From the NCBI RefSeq assembly GCF_018688155.1, contig NZ_CP061312.1, positions 1,178,001-1,242,000 of the forward strand: DNA of 64,000 nucleotides. The letters run 5' to 3'. Of the stretch, positions 42,809-51,468 are shown piece by piece (positions within the stretch are counted from its first letter, which is position 1; every line of letters starts with the position of its first letter). A program made the translations under genes and the position numbers. This DNA comes from Polynucleobacter sp. AP-Sving-400A-A2. Its GTDB lineage: Bacteria > Pseudomonadota > Gammaproteobacteria > Burkholderiales > Burkholderiaceae. A model generated the notes under the pieces. The model searched no databases. It saw nothing but the letters and a program-made list of their open reading frames with translations, and was not told the origin of the DNA.

Positions 42809-43402
42809 TTATGAGGCAATCACAAACCACGTTGTATTGTGTGACTGGGCACTCATCAAAAATAACATTGGGATAGAGAGCATCGTATTAAAGCGGGAAG
42901 TCAACATCGCAATGCGTGCAGACTTTGCTTTGACATCTGGCTCAACCGCAACAATGCCAAGAGCACGTTTTTGATTTGGCCAAATAATGAACCAAACGTT
43001 AAACGCCATGATCAAGGCAATCCACATGCCTAAACCAATTGCGCGGAAAGGCGCCTGCAAAGTGAATGCTTGGTGCGCATATCCATTCACTATGGATAAA
43101 ACTAAACCACTAAGTACAGTCGCTAAGGCAGCCCAACGGAACCAAAAGAGCGCTGTTGGAGCGATAACTTTTCCAATTGCCGGCTTTTGCTCATCCGGAA
43201 TCTTTGCCATCGATGGAATCTGTACAAAATTGAAATACCAAAGTAAGCCTATCCACATCACGCCAACCATCACGTGAATCCAACGGAATAAGAATGACAA
43301 CTCAATCGAACCGAAGTTTGCGCCCATGGCAAGGACGATCAATGCTAGTAACACAAAGCCGGCTAAAACAGTGCGGCCTAATGAGGTAAAGATAGATGAC
43401 AT
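42809..43402 (-). CDS. PuuD-like (urate hydroxylase) membrane domain protein
   Basis: 197 residues with five to six hydrophobic segments. The conserved histidines of the membrane haem domain are visible: RWIHVMVGVMWIG near 40-52, and one near HQAF and SAQSHN at the C-terminus. Full PuuD proteins are about twice as long and carry a C-terminal cytochrome c; this one has only the membrane part. Whether it oxidises urate is unknown; no purine genes are near. It stands alone beside the rubredoxin operon. Confidence 0.7.
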   Translation of the reverse strand: MSSIFTSLGRTVLAGFVLLALIVLAMGANFGSIELSFLFRWIHVMVGVMWIGLLWYFNFVQIPSMAKIPDEQKPAIGKVIAPTALFWFRWAALATVLSGLVLSIVNGYAHQAFTLQAPFRAIGLGMWIALIMAFNVWFIIWPNQKRALGIVAVEPDVKAKSARIAMLTSRFNTMLSIPMLFLMSAQSHNTTWFVIAS

Positions 43403-43594
43403 GAGAGCTTCCTAAAAAAGGTAAATATATCAAGCAGGATTAGGCAAAATTCTTACTTGCAAAATCCAAGTTCGCTACATTGTAAAACGTAATAATCAGT
43501 GGCCACAACGGCCACAACCGCCCTAACTATAGACGATTATGACGGATTTGTTGGGTACAAAGCACTAAAGGAGGGCTCGTGACCCATTTAAACG

Positions 43595-44371
43595 TTACTG
43601 AGCCGTCCAGCCACCATCCATATTCCAGGCCGCTCCGCGTACCTCAGAAGCGTCTAGGCTACAAAGGAAAACGGCTAATGCAGCTAATTGTTCTGGGGCC
43701 ACGAATTCACCGGAGGGCTGTTTCTCAGAAACCAAGGCTTTTTTGGCCTCTTCATTGGAAATCCCTTCGCGCTCTGCTCGTGCATCTACTTGCTTTTGTA
43801 CCAAGGGAGTTAAAACCCAACCTGGGCAAATCGCATTGCAAGTAATTCCTGTTTTGGCATTCTCAAGAGCGGTCACTTTGGTTAGGCCAACGATGCCATG
43901 TTTTGCAGCGACATAAGCTGATTTTTGAACAGAGCCAACTAAGCCGTGAACGGAGGCAATGTTAATAATGCGACCCCAGTTGCGCTTCTTCATTCCTGGC
44001 AAGGCATGGTGGGAGGTATAAAAGGCTGAGCTTAAGTTGATGGCAATAATCGACTCCCACTTATCTTCTGGGAAGTCTTCAAGATTTGCTGTGTGCTGAA
44101 TGCCTGCGTTGTTTACTAATATATCTAGCGAACCAAAGCGTTTTTCAGTTTGCTTGATGAGATCCTCAATCTCAACAGGCTTACTCATATCAGCACCGTG
44201 ATATTCCACTTCAACACCACAAGCTTTAATAGCGGCAATCGCGGCATCTTTTTCACCAAAGCCATTCACCATAATATTGACACCCTGCTTTGCCAAGCCG
44301 ATAGCCATTGCCAAACCAATGCCACTAGTCGAGCCGGTCACAAGAGCTGTTTTACCTTTTAAATGGGACAT
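43595..44371 (-). CDS. bdhA: 3-hydroxybutyrate dehydrogenase (SDR)
   Basis: 258 residues of the classical short-chain dehydrogenase family. NAD-binding TGSTSGIGLAMA near 12-23, NNAGIQHT near 88-95, active Ser-Tyr-x3-Lys (Ser near 141, YVAAKHG near 154-160) and CPGWVLTPLVQKQ, which is diagnostic of D-3-hydroxybutyrate dehydrogenases. It converts 3-hydroxybutyrate and NAD+ to acetoacetate, so it serves PHB mobilisation or ketone use. A phasin-like protein elsewhere in the window agrees with PHB metabolism. Confidence 0.9.
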   Translation of the reverse strand: MSHLKGKTALVTGSTSGIGLAMAIGLAKQGVNIMVNGFGEKDAAIAAIKACGVEVEYHGADMSKPVEIEDLIKQTEKRFGSLDILVNNAGIQHTANLEDFPEDKWESIIAINLSSAFYTSHHALPGMKKRNWGRIINIASVHGLVGSVQKSAYVAAKHGIVGLTKVTALENAKTGITCNAICPGWVLTPLVQKQVDARAEREGISNEEAKKALVSEKQPSGEFVAPEQLAALAVFLCSLDASEVRGAAWNMDGGWTAQ

Positions 44372-44398
44372 ATTTTTATTCGCAATATCAAATTAATT

Positions 44399-44423
44399 GC
44401 AAATCCCCAAGAAGGGGATTTGC
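44399..44423. repeat. Perfect inverted repeat between bdhA and the Mo-hydroxylase operon
   Basis: GCAAATCCCC and GGGGATTTGC are exact inverted copies (10 bp) around AAGAA, in the gap between bdhA and coxL. Read on the minus strand it lies downstream of coxL, so it may be a terminator for the coxG-M-S-L operon, but it lacks a strong T run. Confidence 0.5.
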
Positions 44424-44502
44424 TTATGGTCAAAGCTGGATATTACAGGATGCAATCGCCCCTTTGATGCGGGGAATGCACCTCATTTAGCCGAGCTCTA
44501 AA

Positions 44503-46899
44503 TTAGACTTTTCCAAGGGCCTTGAGAATCTTTTCACAAGTGATGGGCTGGTCAAATACTGCCGTATTAAATGGCGCTAGTGCATCGTTAATTGCATTCT
44601 GGACCGCTCCAGGCGCTCCAGCAGTGCCCGCCTCACCGGCACCTTTTGCGCCCAGCTTAGATGACTGGGTTGGAGTCTCTACGTGAGCCACTTCAATATC
44701 CGGCATTTCATTGGCCATTGGCACTAAATAATCGGCCATACTGCCATTGCGCAGCAGGCCGCTTTCATCATAGATGCACTCTTCGAAAAGCACGCCGCCG
44801 ATACCCTGAACAATGGCTCCGCGAACTTGCTCATCCACCAACATGGGATTCAATACCCGACCACAATCCTCAACCGCCCAATGTTTTAGGAGCTTTACAA
44901 AGCCAGTATCCGGATCGACTTCAACATAAGAAGCCTGAACGCCATTGGTAAAAATAAATGGGTACTCTTTTTGGGTGTAATGACGTGTGACCATCAGATC
45001 AGCTGAGAATCCCACAGGCAACGTATCTGTACGGAAATAACCTATGCGTCCAATCTCACTAAACGGCAGAAGTTGCTCACCGGTAGCTTTATCTAACACG
45101 TGACCACGACGAACGGACAACTCTTCAGATGATCTATTGAGGATTGCACCAGCAAGTTTCAAGATATTTTCTTGCAGTGCCTGGCAAGCCAATAAGACCG
45201 CCTCACCACCCACTCCAGCGCCACGTGAAGCCCAGGTACCGCCGCCATAAGGAGTTACATCGGTATCGCCTGTAATGATGCGCACATTTTTAATGGAAAG
45301 GCCGACAGCATCAGCAGCAATTTGCGCATAAATACCTTCAGTACCTTGGCCTTGCTCACCAACACCGATCAATATCGATACAACGCCGCTTGGATCTAGG
45401 CGCGCAGAGGCGCCATCCTGAGATGCAATGCGTGCACCACCTACACCATAGAACGCCGGACTTGGGTTAGTTAATTCGATTAATGTGGCAAAACCAATTC
45501 CACGATAGATACCTTTTTTACGCAACTCAGCTTGCTCTTTACGCAAAGCAGAATAGTCCATCATCTTTTCGATGGTTCGCAAACATTGCTCATGCGATAA
45601 CACTTCTAGCTTGATACCAGAAATTCCCGAGCAAGGGTATGCATCATCAGGAATCACATTGCGCTTACGGAACTCTAAAGGATCCATCTTTAACTTTTGA
45701 GCTGCTAAATCAACCAAGCCCTCAGTCACAGCACAGGCAATTGGGTGACCTACGCCGCGATATTGGCAGGTAGGCGTTTTATTCTGAAACACCACATTGA
45801 GTTTGGCGCGGTAGTTTTGATGCTTGTATGGTCCACCAACCAAGTTGACCACCTGATTACCCTCGATCGCACTGGTTCTTGGGAACATGGAGTAAGGGCC
45901 AATCGCCGTGAGATCGTCGATCTCGAAAGCCAAGATATCACCCTCTTTATTGGCTGCAATACGTCCTTTAATCCGATGCTCACGCGCATGAATATCACTC
46001 GTAAATGATTCAAGTCGATCCGCAACAAATTTAACTGGGCGCTCCAACATCATCGCTAAACCCACGGTTGCAAAATCATCGGGATACGCATGCACCTTAA
46101 TACCAAAGGATCCGCCTACGTCTTTACAAATGACGTGGACATCAGACTCAGACAGGCCAAACTGACGGCAATATAAATCTTGCATCATGTGTGGCGCTTG
46201 TTGTGAGTGATATACCGTGAGGCGACGATCGCCGGGATTGTAGTCAGCAATTTGGCAGCGAGGCTCTAAAGTAACGCCTGTATGTCGACCAAATCCAAAA
46301 ATAGCTTCAGCCACAATATCTGCGGTTGCAAATACTTCATCTACCTGACCAACATCCAAAGTACGGGTAAAGCAAAGGTTGTCGCCCAGCTCAGGATGAA
46401 TTACCGGAGTATCTGCGTCTAATGCCGTCTCCATTGAAACTACTGCGGGCAGCTCTTCCCACTCAACATCAACGAACTGCAAAGCATCTTCTGCCTGTGC
46501 GCGTGTCTCAGCAACTACCGCAACTACAGGCTCGCCTTGCCAGCAGGCCCTATCAATTGCTAATGCATATTGAGGAGCGGATTTCATACCCGCAAGGTGG
46601 CCTAGGGTGGCAACCCATGGCTTACACAGCTCGGCCATTTTCATGCCATCGACAATAGCCAGAACACCTGGCATCTTGCTAGCTTGTTCAGTGTGAATCT
46701 TTCCAATTTTCATATGCGCTACTGGCGAACGCCAATAAACGACATGACCCATCCGAGGTAGCTGAATATCATCGACATAAGTACCCTGACCTTCGATAAG
46801 ACGGCGCGCGCTATGTCGAGGTTCGCTGCTACCGATATAGCGTTGGTCATTGGTTACCGGATCAAGTACCAATCCTTTGAGATCTACTGGCTTATTCAT
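44503..46899 (-). CDS. Molybdenum hydroxylase large subunit (xanthine dehydrogenase/CoxL family)
   Basis: 798 residues, the usual size of the molybdopterin-cytosine-dinucleotide subunit of three-subunit hydroxylases. Mo-site loop GGSFGIK is at 262-268, and the catalytic Glu is in GAGEAGTAG near the C-terminus. The active-site loop reads CQYRGVGH (378-385). True CO dehydrogenases (form I) have AYxCSFR and form II has AYRGAGR, so this is neither. It likely hydroxylates an N-heteroaromatic or similar small molecule with water as oxygen donor. Last gene of a four-gene minus-strand operon. Confidence 0.9.
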   Translation of the reverse strand: MNKPVDLKGLVLDPVTNDQRYIGSSEPRHSARRLIEGQGTYVDDIQLPRMGHVVYWRSPVAHMKIGKIHTEQASKMPGVLAIVDGMKMAELCKPWVATLGHLAGMKSAPQYALAIDRACWQGEPVVAVVAETRAQAEDALQFVDVEWEELPAVVSMETALDADTPVIHPELGDNLCFTRTLDVGQVDEVFATADIVAEAIFGFGRHTGVTLEPRCQIADYNPGDRRLTVYHSQQAPHMMQDLYCRQFGLSESDVHVICKDVGGSFGIKVHAYPDDFATVGLAMMLERPVKFVADRLESFTSDIHAREHRIKGRIAANKEGDILAFEIDDLTAIGPYSMFPRTSAIEGNQVVNLVGGPYKHQNYRAKLNVVFQNKTPTCQYRGVGHPIACAVTEGLVDLAAQKLKMDPLEFRKRNVIPDDAYPCSGISGIKLEVLSHEQCLRTIEKMMDYSALRKEQAELRKKGIYRGIGFATLIELTNPSPAFYGVGGARIASQDGASARLDPSGVVSILIGVGEQGQGTEGIYAQIAADAVGLSIKNVRIITGDTDVTPYGGGTWASRGAGVGGEAVLLACQALQENILKLAGAILNRSSEELSVRRGHVLDKATGEQLLPFSEIGRIGYFRTDTLPVGFSADLMVTRHYTQKEYPFIFTNGVQASYVEVDPDTGFVKLLKHWAVEDCGRVLNPMLVDEQVRGAIVQGIGGVLFEECIYDESGLLRNGSMADYLVPMANEMPDIEVAHVETPTQSSKLGAKGAGEAGTAGAPGAVQNAINDALAPFNTAVFDQPITCEKILKALGKV

Positions 46900-46919
46900 A
46901 ATCAGTTTTCCCAGTCTTC

Positions 46920-47429
46920 TTAAGCGAGAGCAACAACAGGTTTAATTTTTTCACCTTTGGCACGAGCTTCAAGCACGGCCATGATGGCGTCTACTATGGA
47001 ATGGTAGCCTGTGCATCGGCAGTAGTTTCCAGAAATCCATTCACGCACTTCTTCACGGGTAGATTGAGGCTGTTTTTCTACTAATTCAGCTGCAGCAAGC
47101 AACATCCCAGAAGAGCAGAAACCGCATTGCATTGCGTTATGACGCATGAAGGCTTCTTGTAGATCTGCTAATGCCCCGCTCTTGGTCAAACCCTCGATTG
47201 TTTCCACTACACATCCATCAGCTTGTACGGCCAGATATAAACAGCCACGAATAATTTTGCCATCCACCTTCACGGTACAGGCGCCACAAGCCCCCTGCTC
47301 ACAACCAAGGTGTGGACCCTTGAGATGAAGATCTTCTCGCAAAAAATCCACCAAATGCCGACGTGGCTCAATTTCCGCATTGACTGTCAAACCATTGACG
47401 GTCATAGTAATTTTTTTCTTTAAGCTCAT
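46920..47429 (-). CDS. Molybdenum hydroxylase [2Fe-2S] subunit
   Basis: 169 residues with two [2Fe-2S] domains. The plant-ferredoxin-type cluster uses CEQGACGACTVKVDG near 43-57 and a later GC; the second, all-helical, uses CGFCSSG and CRCTGY near 101-141. It passes electrons from the Mo site to FAD. It lies between the large-subunit gene (20 bases) and the FAD-subunit gene (42 bases). Confidence 0.95.
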   Translation of the reverse strand: MSLKKKITMTVNGLTVNAEIEPRRHLVDFLREDLHLKGPHLGCEQGACGACTVKVDGKIIRGCLYLAVQADGCVVETIEGLTKSGALADLQEAFMRHNAMQCGFCSSGMLLAAAELVEKQPQSTREEVREWISGNYCRCTGYHSIVDAIMAVLEARAKGEKIKPVVALA

Positions 47430-47471
47430 TGGAATCTCCGAACTAAATTTATCTTTTGATATATTGATTAC

Positions 47472-48326
47472 TTAAGCAATTAAGTGCTTTAAGCCACGCT
47501 CCAATAAAACACCAATCAGGTGTTGCTTAGTTTGGGCACTGTTAGTAATATCTGCGATCGACTCAATCTCTTGCCTTGCGGCAGCAACTGCATTTGCGAT
47601 TAATTCGTCATTAAGTGGCTTACCATCCACCAAGGCTTGAGCCTTCTTCGCCATGATCGGTGTAGCGCAAACAGAGAAGAATGTGATAGTGCAATCACTC
47701 AGGACATTACCTGCCTTATTGGCAACTAAAGCTAGTCCCGCAATCGCATAATCACCGTGTCGACGAGCTAGCTCATGGAAATAAAACACCTGATTACTGC
47801 TCGCGATAGGAATTTCCGTTGCTATCAGAATTTCATTGGGCTCTAGAGAGGTGGTGTAAAGATCAATGAAAAAGTCTTGCGCTGAAATTCGACGCTCTCC
47901 ATCAGGGCCGCCGATTAGCATGGTCGCATTCAGTGCCAGGCTACAGGCAGGCCATTCAGCCGCAGGATCTCCATAGGCCAAAGAGCCACCCCAAGTTCCT
48001 AAATTGCGGATCGCTCTATGTGCGATATGCGGGGCCGCAGCTTTGAGAAGTGGTGCATGCTGGGCAATCAGCTTGGAGTCTTCAATCTCAGTATGGGTTA
48101 CTAATGCCCCAATACGTAATTGGTCTCCGCTAACTGAAATGCCTTTTAATTCGTCTAAATTTGTGATGTCAATCAGTATGCTGGGTTCAGAAAGACGCAG
48201 GTTCAAGGTAGCTAATAGCGTCTGTCCGCCTGCAATCAATTGCGCGTCTTCACCCGCTTCGGCCAACATAGCCAAGGCATCGCTGAGAGCCTTCGGTTTT
48301 GCATAATCAAATGCTGCTGCTTTCAT
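47472..48326 (-). CDS. Molybdenum hydroxylase FAD subunit
   Basis: 284 residues of the CoxM/KdhM family. FAD contacts are in AGGQTLLATLNLRL near 32-45, and RAIRNLGTWGGSLAYGDPAAEWP near 104-126 holds the conserved loop. It reoxidises the [2Fe-2S] subunit and passes electrons to a quinone or other acceptor. Second gene of the operon; ends 42 bases before the [2Fe-2S] gene. Confidence 0.93.
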   Translation of the reverse strand: MKAAAFDYAKPKALSDALAMLAEAGEDAQLIAGGQTLLATLNLRLSEPSILIDITNLDELKGISVSGDQLRIGALVTHTEIEDSKLIAQHAPLLKAAAPHIAHRAIRNLGTWGGSLAYGDPAAEWPACSLALNATMLIGGPDGERRISAQDFFIDLYTTSLEPNEILIATEIPIASSNQVFYFHELARRHGDYAIAGLALVANKAGNVLSDCTITFFSVCATPIMAKKAQALVDGKPLNDELIANAVAAARQEIESIADITNSAQTKQHLIGVLLERGLKHLIA

Positions 48327-48366
48327 TGTGTCTCCTTCACTACTTTTATATTGACATCGCCTCGCA

Positions 48367-48843
48367 TTATTCAGCTTGCGGGTCTGATTCCACCGGCGTT
48401 ATTTCACCACCCAACTCTTTAGCAAATCGCTGGAAAAAATCATCCGCGATCTTTTTAGCAGAGGCGCTAATGAGTCGCCCACCAATTTGCCCCAGCTTGC
48501 CGCCAATAGAGGCCTCAGTCGTATAGGAAACCAGTGTCCCGCCCTCGGCAGACTTCAACTCAACCCGTGAACGACCTTTTGCAAATCCCGCAGCACCACC
48601 CGAGCCCTCAAAGGCCATAGAGCAGGACTGATCTGGAATGACATCACTTAAAAATAGCTTTCCTGAAAATCTGGCTCTGACAGGCCCAATTTTGAACATC
48701 ACCTTGGCATGAATCTCCTCTGGAGAGACACGACTGATTTCCTCGCAACCTGGAATGGACTTTGCCAGCACATCAATATCATTCAAGCCCTTCCACACAT
48801 CTGGGATTGGGGCTGCAATGAGCTGCTCGCCATTTAATTCCAT
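48367..48843 (-). CDS. coxG: CoxG-like SRPBCC protein
   Basis: 158 residues, start MELNGEQLIAAPIPDVWKGLNDID, typical of the CoxG/SRPBCC fold. CoxG in Oligotropha anchors CO dehydrogenase to the membrane and is thought to bind quinone. This one, first in the operon with a Mo hydroxylase that is not CODH, likely plays the same docking role. The start codon follows the divergent TetR promoter region. A basic/Gly-rich middle (AAGFAKGRSR) and short acidic end are seen. Confidence 0.85.
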   Translation of the reverse strand: MELNGEQLIAAPIPDVWKGLNDIDVLAKSIPGCEEISRVSPEEIHAKVMFKIGPVRARFSGKLFLSDVIPDQSCSMAFEGSGGAAGFAKGRSRVELKSAEGGTLVSYTTEASIGGKLGQIGGRLISASAKKIADDFFQRFAKELGGEITPVESDPQAE

Positions 48844-48895
48844 TACATCTCCTCGGGGTTTGTACGAATAGAGTCTTATCTACCAATTGCTCAAC

Positions 48896-48944
48896 AATGT
48901 ACCATTATTTAACTTTTGGTCAATAAGCCCAAATTCGGATAAAC
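48896..48944. promoter_or_regulatory. Overlapping divergent promoters between coxG and the TetR gene
   Basis: Minus strand: TTGACC (48923-48918), 16 bases, TACATT (48901-48896) towards coxG. Plus strand: TTGGTC (48916-48921), 17 bases, ATAAAC (48939-48944) towards the TetR gene. The -35 boxes overlap in TTGGTCAA. A repressor bound there would block both arms together. TTTGG and CCAAA flanks (48914-48933) make a weak dyad that could be the TetR operator. Predicted by eye. Confidence 0.45.
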
Positions 48945-48948
48945 CCTG

Positions 48949-49659
48949 ATGACAATGAGTTTCGATCGAGACAGCAGTGCTAGAGGCAGTATCACTACAG
49001 AAGTAGCTTCATCTAGTACGCCTGCACGTCGCAGAATGAGTACTGTAGATCGTAAGCGTCAGATTCTGGATCGTGCAATTCAGTACTTTGCAAAGCATGG
49101 AATTGATGGGCAACTCAGGAACTTAACAAAGGGATTGGGTGTTACCCACACCCTGCTATATCACTACTTCCCCACCAAGGACGCTCTAATTAAAGCAGTC
49201 TATGAGGATGTCTTCGAATCACGTTGGAAGCCGGAGTGGGAGCACCTGCTCGATGACAAGAATCTTTCTCCAGAAGAAAAATTCAATGCCTTCTACATCG
49301 ACTACTCAAACACCGTACTGACCTACGATTTTGTACGTATTTTAATTTTCTCAGGCCTAAGCGATCACTCCATCAGTGACCGATTCTTTGAATTATTGCG
49401 CGATCGACTATTGCCGCGCCTGATCCGAGAGACCCGTAAACACTGTGGTCGTAGCTCGCGTAGCAAGCCTTCGCAGCGAGAATTAGAGTTTTTAATGGGC
49501 TTGCATGGCGGTATCTTTTATATTGGTATGCGACGTTGGATTTATGGGCAAGCCATTTACGACTCCGGTAACCCCCATACCGAACAAGAAATTATTCAAG
49601 ATCGTATTAGCTCTTACCTCACTTCAGCAAAAACTTTATTCAATACCGGCAAAAAATAA
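48949..49659 (+). CDS. TetR/AcrR family regulator
   Basis: 236 residues. A Ser/Thr/Arg-rich N-terminal arm of about 30 residues precedes the helix-turn-helix: RKRQILDRAIQYFAKHG near 37-53 and LGVTHTLLYHYFPTKDALI near 64-82. The C-terminal ligand domain is helical, ending in FNTGKK. It is divergent from the Mo-hydroxylase operon and directly before the catabolic genes, so it probably controls both. ATG 48949 or 48955 could start it; the transcript may be leaderless if the predicted -10 is right. The inducer is likely a pathway compound. Confidence 0.88.
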   Translation: MTMSFDRDSSARGSITTEVASSSTPARRRMSTVDRKRQILDRAIQYFAKHGIDGQLRNLTKGLGVTHTLLYHYFPTKDALIKAVYEDVFESRWKPEWEHLLDDKNLSPEEKFNAFYIDYSNTVLTYDFVRILIFSGLSDHSISDRFFELLRDRLLPRLIRETRKHCGRSSRSKPSQRELEFLMGLHGGIFYIGMRRWIYGQAIYDSGNPHTEQEIIQDRISSYLTSAKTLFNTGKK

Positions 49660-49660
49660 A

Positions 49661-50119
49661 ATGACCAACTTAAGCTTAAATCACTTCTCCATTCGCAGTC
49701 TAGAGATTGAACAAACTACCAAGTTTTACTGCGATGTCTTCGGATTCACAGTGGGACCTCGTCCCGATTTTCCTTTTCCGGGCGTCTGGCTATACAACGG
49801 CGATCCAAACGATTGGGCTAACGCAGTTGTGCATCTTATTGCGATTGATAAAAACAATCCGAATGGTTTGAAACAATATCTTGGGGAGCGAGATCCTAGC
49901 TCACTCTATGGCTCTGGGGCAGTAGATCACATCGCCTTCTTTGCCACGGGATTAGAAGCCAAACTGGCGCTGCTGGAGAAGTTGGGCGTACCTTGCAGAC
50001 AGCGCACCGTGCCCGCAATTAAATTACACCAAGTCTTTATGGATGATCCTAATGGCATTGTGGTTGAACTCAACTACCCTGCTGCAGAAAAGGCGGCACT
50101 AGATGCCAAGGCTGCATAA
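49661..50119 (+). CDS. VOC family protein (glyoxalase/extradiol dioxygenase fold)
   Basis: 152 residues from ATG 49661, two bases after the TetR stop. The fold starts LNHFSIRSLEIEQTTKFYCDVFGF with a metal-site His, continues with WLYNGD and VHLIAID, and ends with VDHIAFF and a late Glu in IVVELNYP. Metal ligands (two His, one Glu) seem present. VOC proteins include ring-cleaving dioxygenases, lyases and isomerases; which one is not clear. Position between a regulator and a flavin monooxygenase suggests a step on a hydroxylated ring product. Confidence 0.85.
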   Translation: MTNLSLNHFSIRSLEIEQTTKFYCDVFGFTVGPRPDFPFPGVWLYNGDPNDWANAVVHLIAIDKNNPNGLKQYLGERDPSSLYGSGAVDHIAFFATGLEAKLALLEKLGVPCRQRTVPAIKLHQVFMDDPNGIVVELNYPAAEKAALDAKAA

Positions 50120-50125
50120 GTAAAG

Positions 50126-51364
50126 ATGGCCAAAATACTTGTCATCGGCGGATCTCTTGGAGGCTTGTTTGCAGCCAATATATTGCTGCGCCAAGGGCAT
50201 GATGTCACCTTGCTAGAAAAAGCAATCGGCTCCTTAGATGGTCGAGGTGCCGGAATCGTGACCCATGATGCTCTTGCAGATGCTTTAAGTGAGGCAGGTA
50301 TTCAAGTAGATGACAGTCTAGGGGTTGCCGTATCAAAGCGGGTTACCTTAGGTGTTGATGGCAAGAACCTAGGTGAAATGCCGCTCCCGCAAATCTTGAC
50401 TTCATGGAGTCGCTTATATCACCTATTAAAAGAGAATTTTCCAAGCGAGCGTTATTTACAGGGTAAGAATGTCAAAGTAGTGACGCAGGACTCTCATAGC
50501 GTTCAGGTCAGCTGTGAAGATGGCAGCGCTTTTCAGGCAGAGCTTCTGATTGCGTCAGATGGCATACGCTCCACAGTCCGATCCCAAGTAGCACCAAATA
50601 TCCAGCCTGAATACGCAGGATATATTGCGTGGCGTGGAGTTTGCGATGAGAGTAATTTATCAAATTACACCCTAGATACTCTATTTAATTATTTTGGATT
50701 TTGCTTGCCTAATGGTGAACAGATGCTGGGCTATCCAGTTGCAGGGCCTGGCAATGACACTAGACCTGGCAAGCGTCGTTATAACTTTGTTTGGTATCGC
50801 CCTGCATCTGAAGATGATGAGCTAGTCAAGTTGCTGACTGATGCGGATGGTCACTATTATCCGACTGGCATCCCACCGCTAAAAGTCTCATGGAAACATA
50901 TTGCCGAAATGCGCACAGTTGCGCGCGATATTCTGGCGCCACAATATGCAGAAATTTTAGAAAAAACACCCTCACCTTTTTTGCAAACGATTTATGACGT
51001 TCGTTCGGAGCAAATTGTCTTCGGGAGAATTGCCTTAATGGGGGATGCTGCTTTTGTTGGTAGACCTCATGTGGGCATGGGAGTTACCAAAGCAGGTGAT
51101 GAGGCAATGGTCATTGCACGTCATATCGCGGCCTTAGGGGCAACTCCTGCAGCACTGGAAGCCTACAGCAAGGAGCGTCTCGAGTTTGGGCAACAGGTTG
51201 TTGCAAGAGCGCAATACTTAGGGCGCTATATGCAAGCACAAGGCAGCAAAGGTAGCAGAGATAACACAAGCCTGCGTAGAAATGCAGATACCGTCATGGC
51301 AGAAACAGCCATCGATATCAGCACTCTATTGGTGGCTGGAAAAGCAGTGCCAGAGTCGCATTAA
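50126..51364 (+). CDS. FAD-dependent aromatic-ring monooxygenase (dihydroxypyridine hydroxylase-like)
   Basis: 412 residues. GxGxxG-type FAD fold at the N-terminus (VIGGSLGGLFAANILL near 5-20), GRGAGIV near 39-45, ASDGIRSTVR (DG motif), and IALMGDAAF (GD motif). The spacing and PEYAGYIAWRGV and GRPHVGMGVTKAGDEA resemble 2,6-dihydroxypyridine 3-hydroxylase of the nicotine pathway rather than the typical para-hydroxybenzoate enzyme, by recall. It likely inserts one oxygen from O2 into a hydroxylated ring with NAD(P)H. It fits as the step after the Mo hydroxylase. Specificity is inferred. Confidence 0.85.
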   Translation: MAKILVIGGSLGGLFAANILLRQGHDVTLLEKAIGSLDGRGAGIVTHDALADALSEAGIQVDDSLGVAVSKRVTLGVDGKNLGEMPLPQILTSWSRLYHLLKENFPSERYLQGKNVKVVTQDSHSVQVSCEDGSAFQAELLIASDGIRSTVRSQVAPNIQPEYAGYIAWRGVCDESNLSNYTLDTLFNYFGFCLPNGEQMLGYPVAGPGNDTRPGKRRYNFVWYRPASEDDELVKLLTDADGHYYPTGIPPLKVSWKHIAEMRTVARDILAPQYAEILEKTPSPFLQTIYDVRSEQIVFGRIALMGDAAFVGRPHVGMGVTKAGDEAMVIARHIAALGATPAALEAYSKERLEFGQQVVARAQYLGRYMQAQGSKGSRDNTSLRRNADTVMAETAIDISTLLVAGKAVPESH

Positions 51365-51468
51365 CTTAAAGCCGTTGTAGATTTTAGTATCACTAGAAGC
51401 ATTCAGTTAAGATTTATATATTACGAAGTAGCCCTATTAACAAACTGCTTTAAATGGAGGAGACAACC

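Noticed and set aside
43540..43600. Tandem GGCCACAAC repeat and flanks as a possible attachment or CRISPR-like element
   Set aside because: Only two nine-base copies (43500-43517) with no spacing pattern, cas gene or integrase; too small to mean anything.
44503..48843. Aerobic carbon monoxide dehydrogenase
   Set aside because: Gene order coxG-M-S-L suggests CODH, but the active-site loop QYRGVGH lacks the Cys of form I and differs from form II, so CO oxidation is unlikely.
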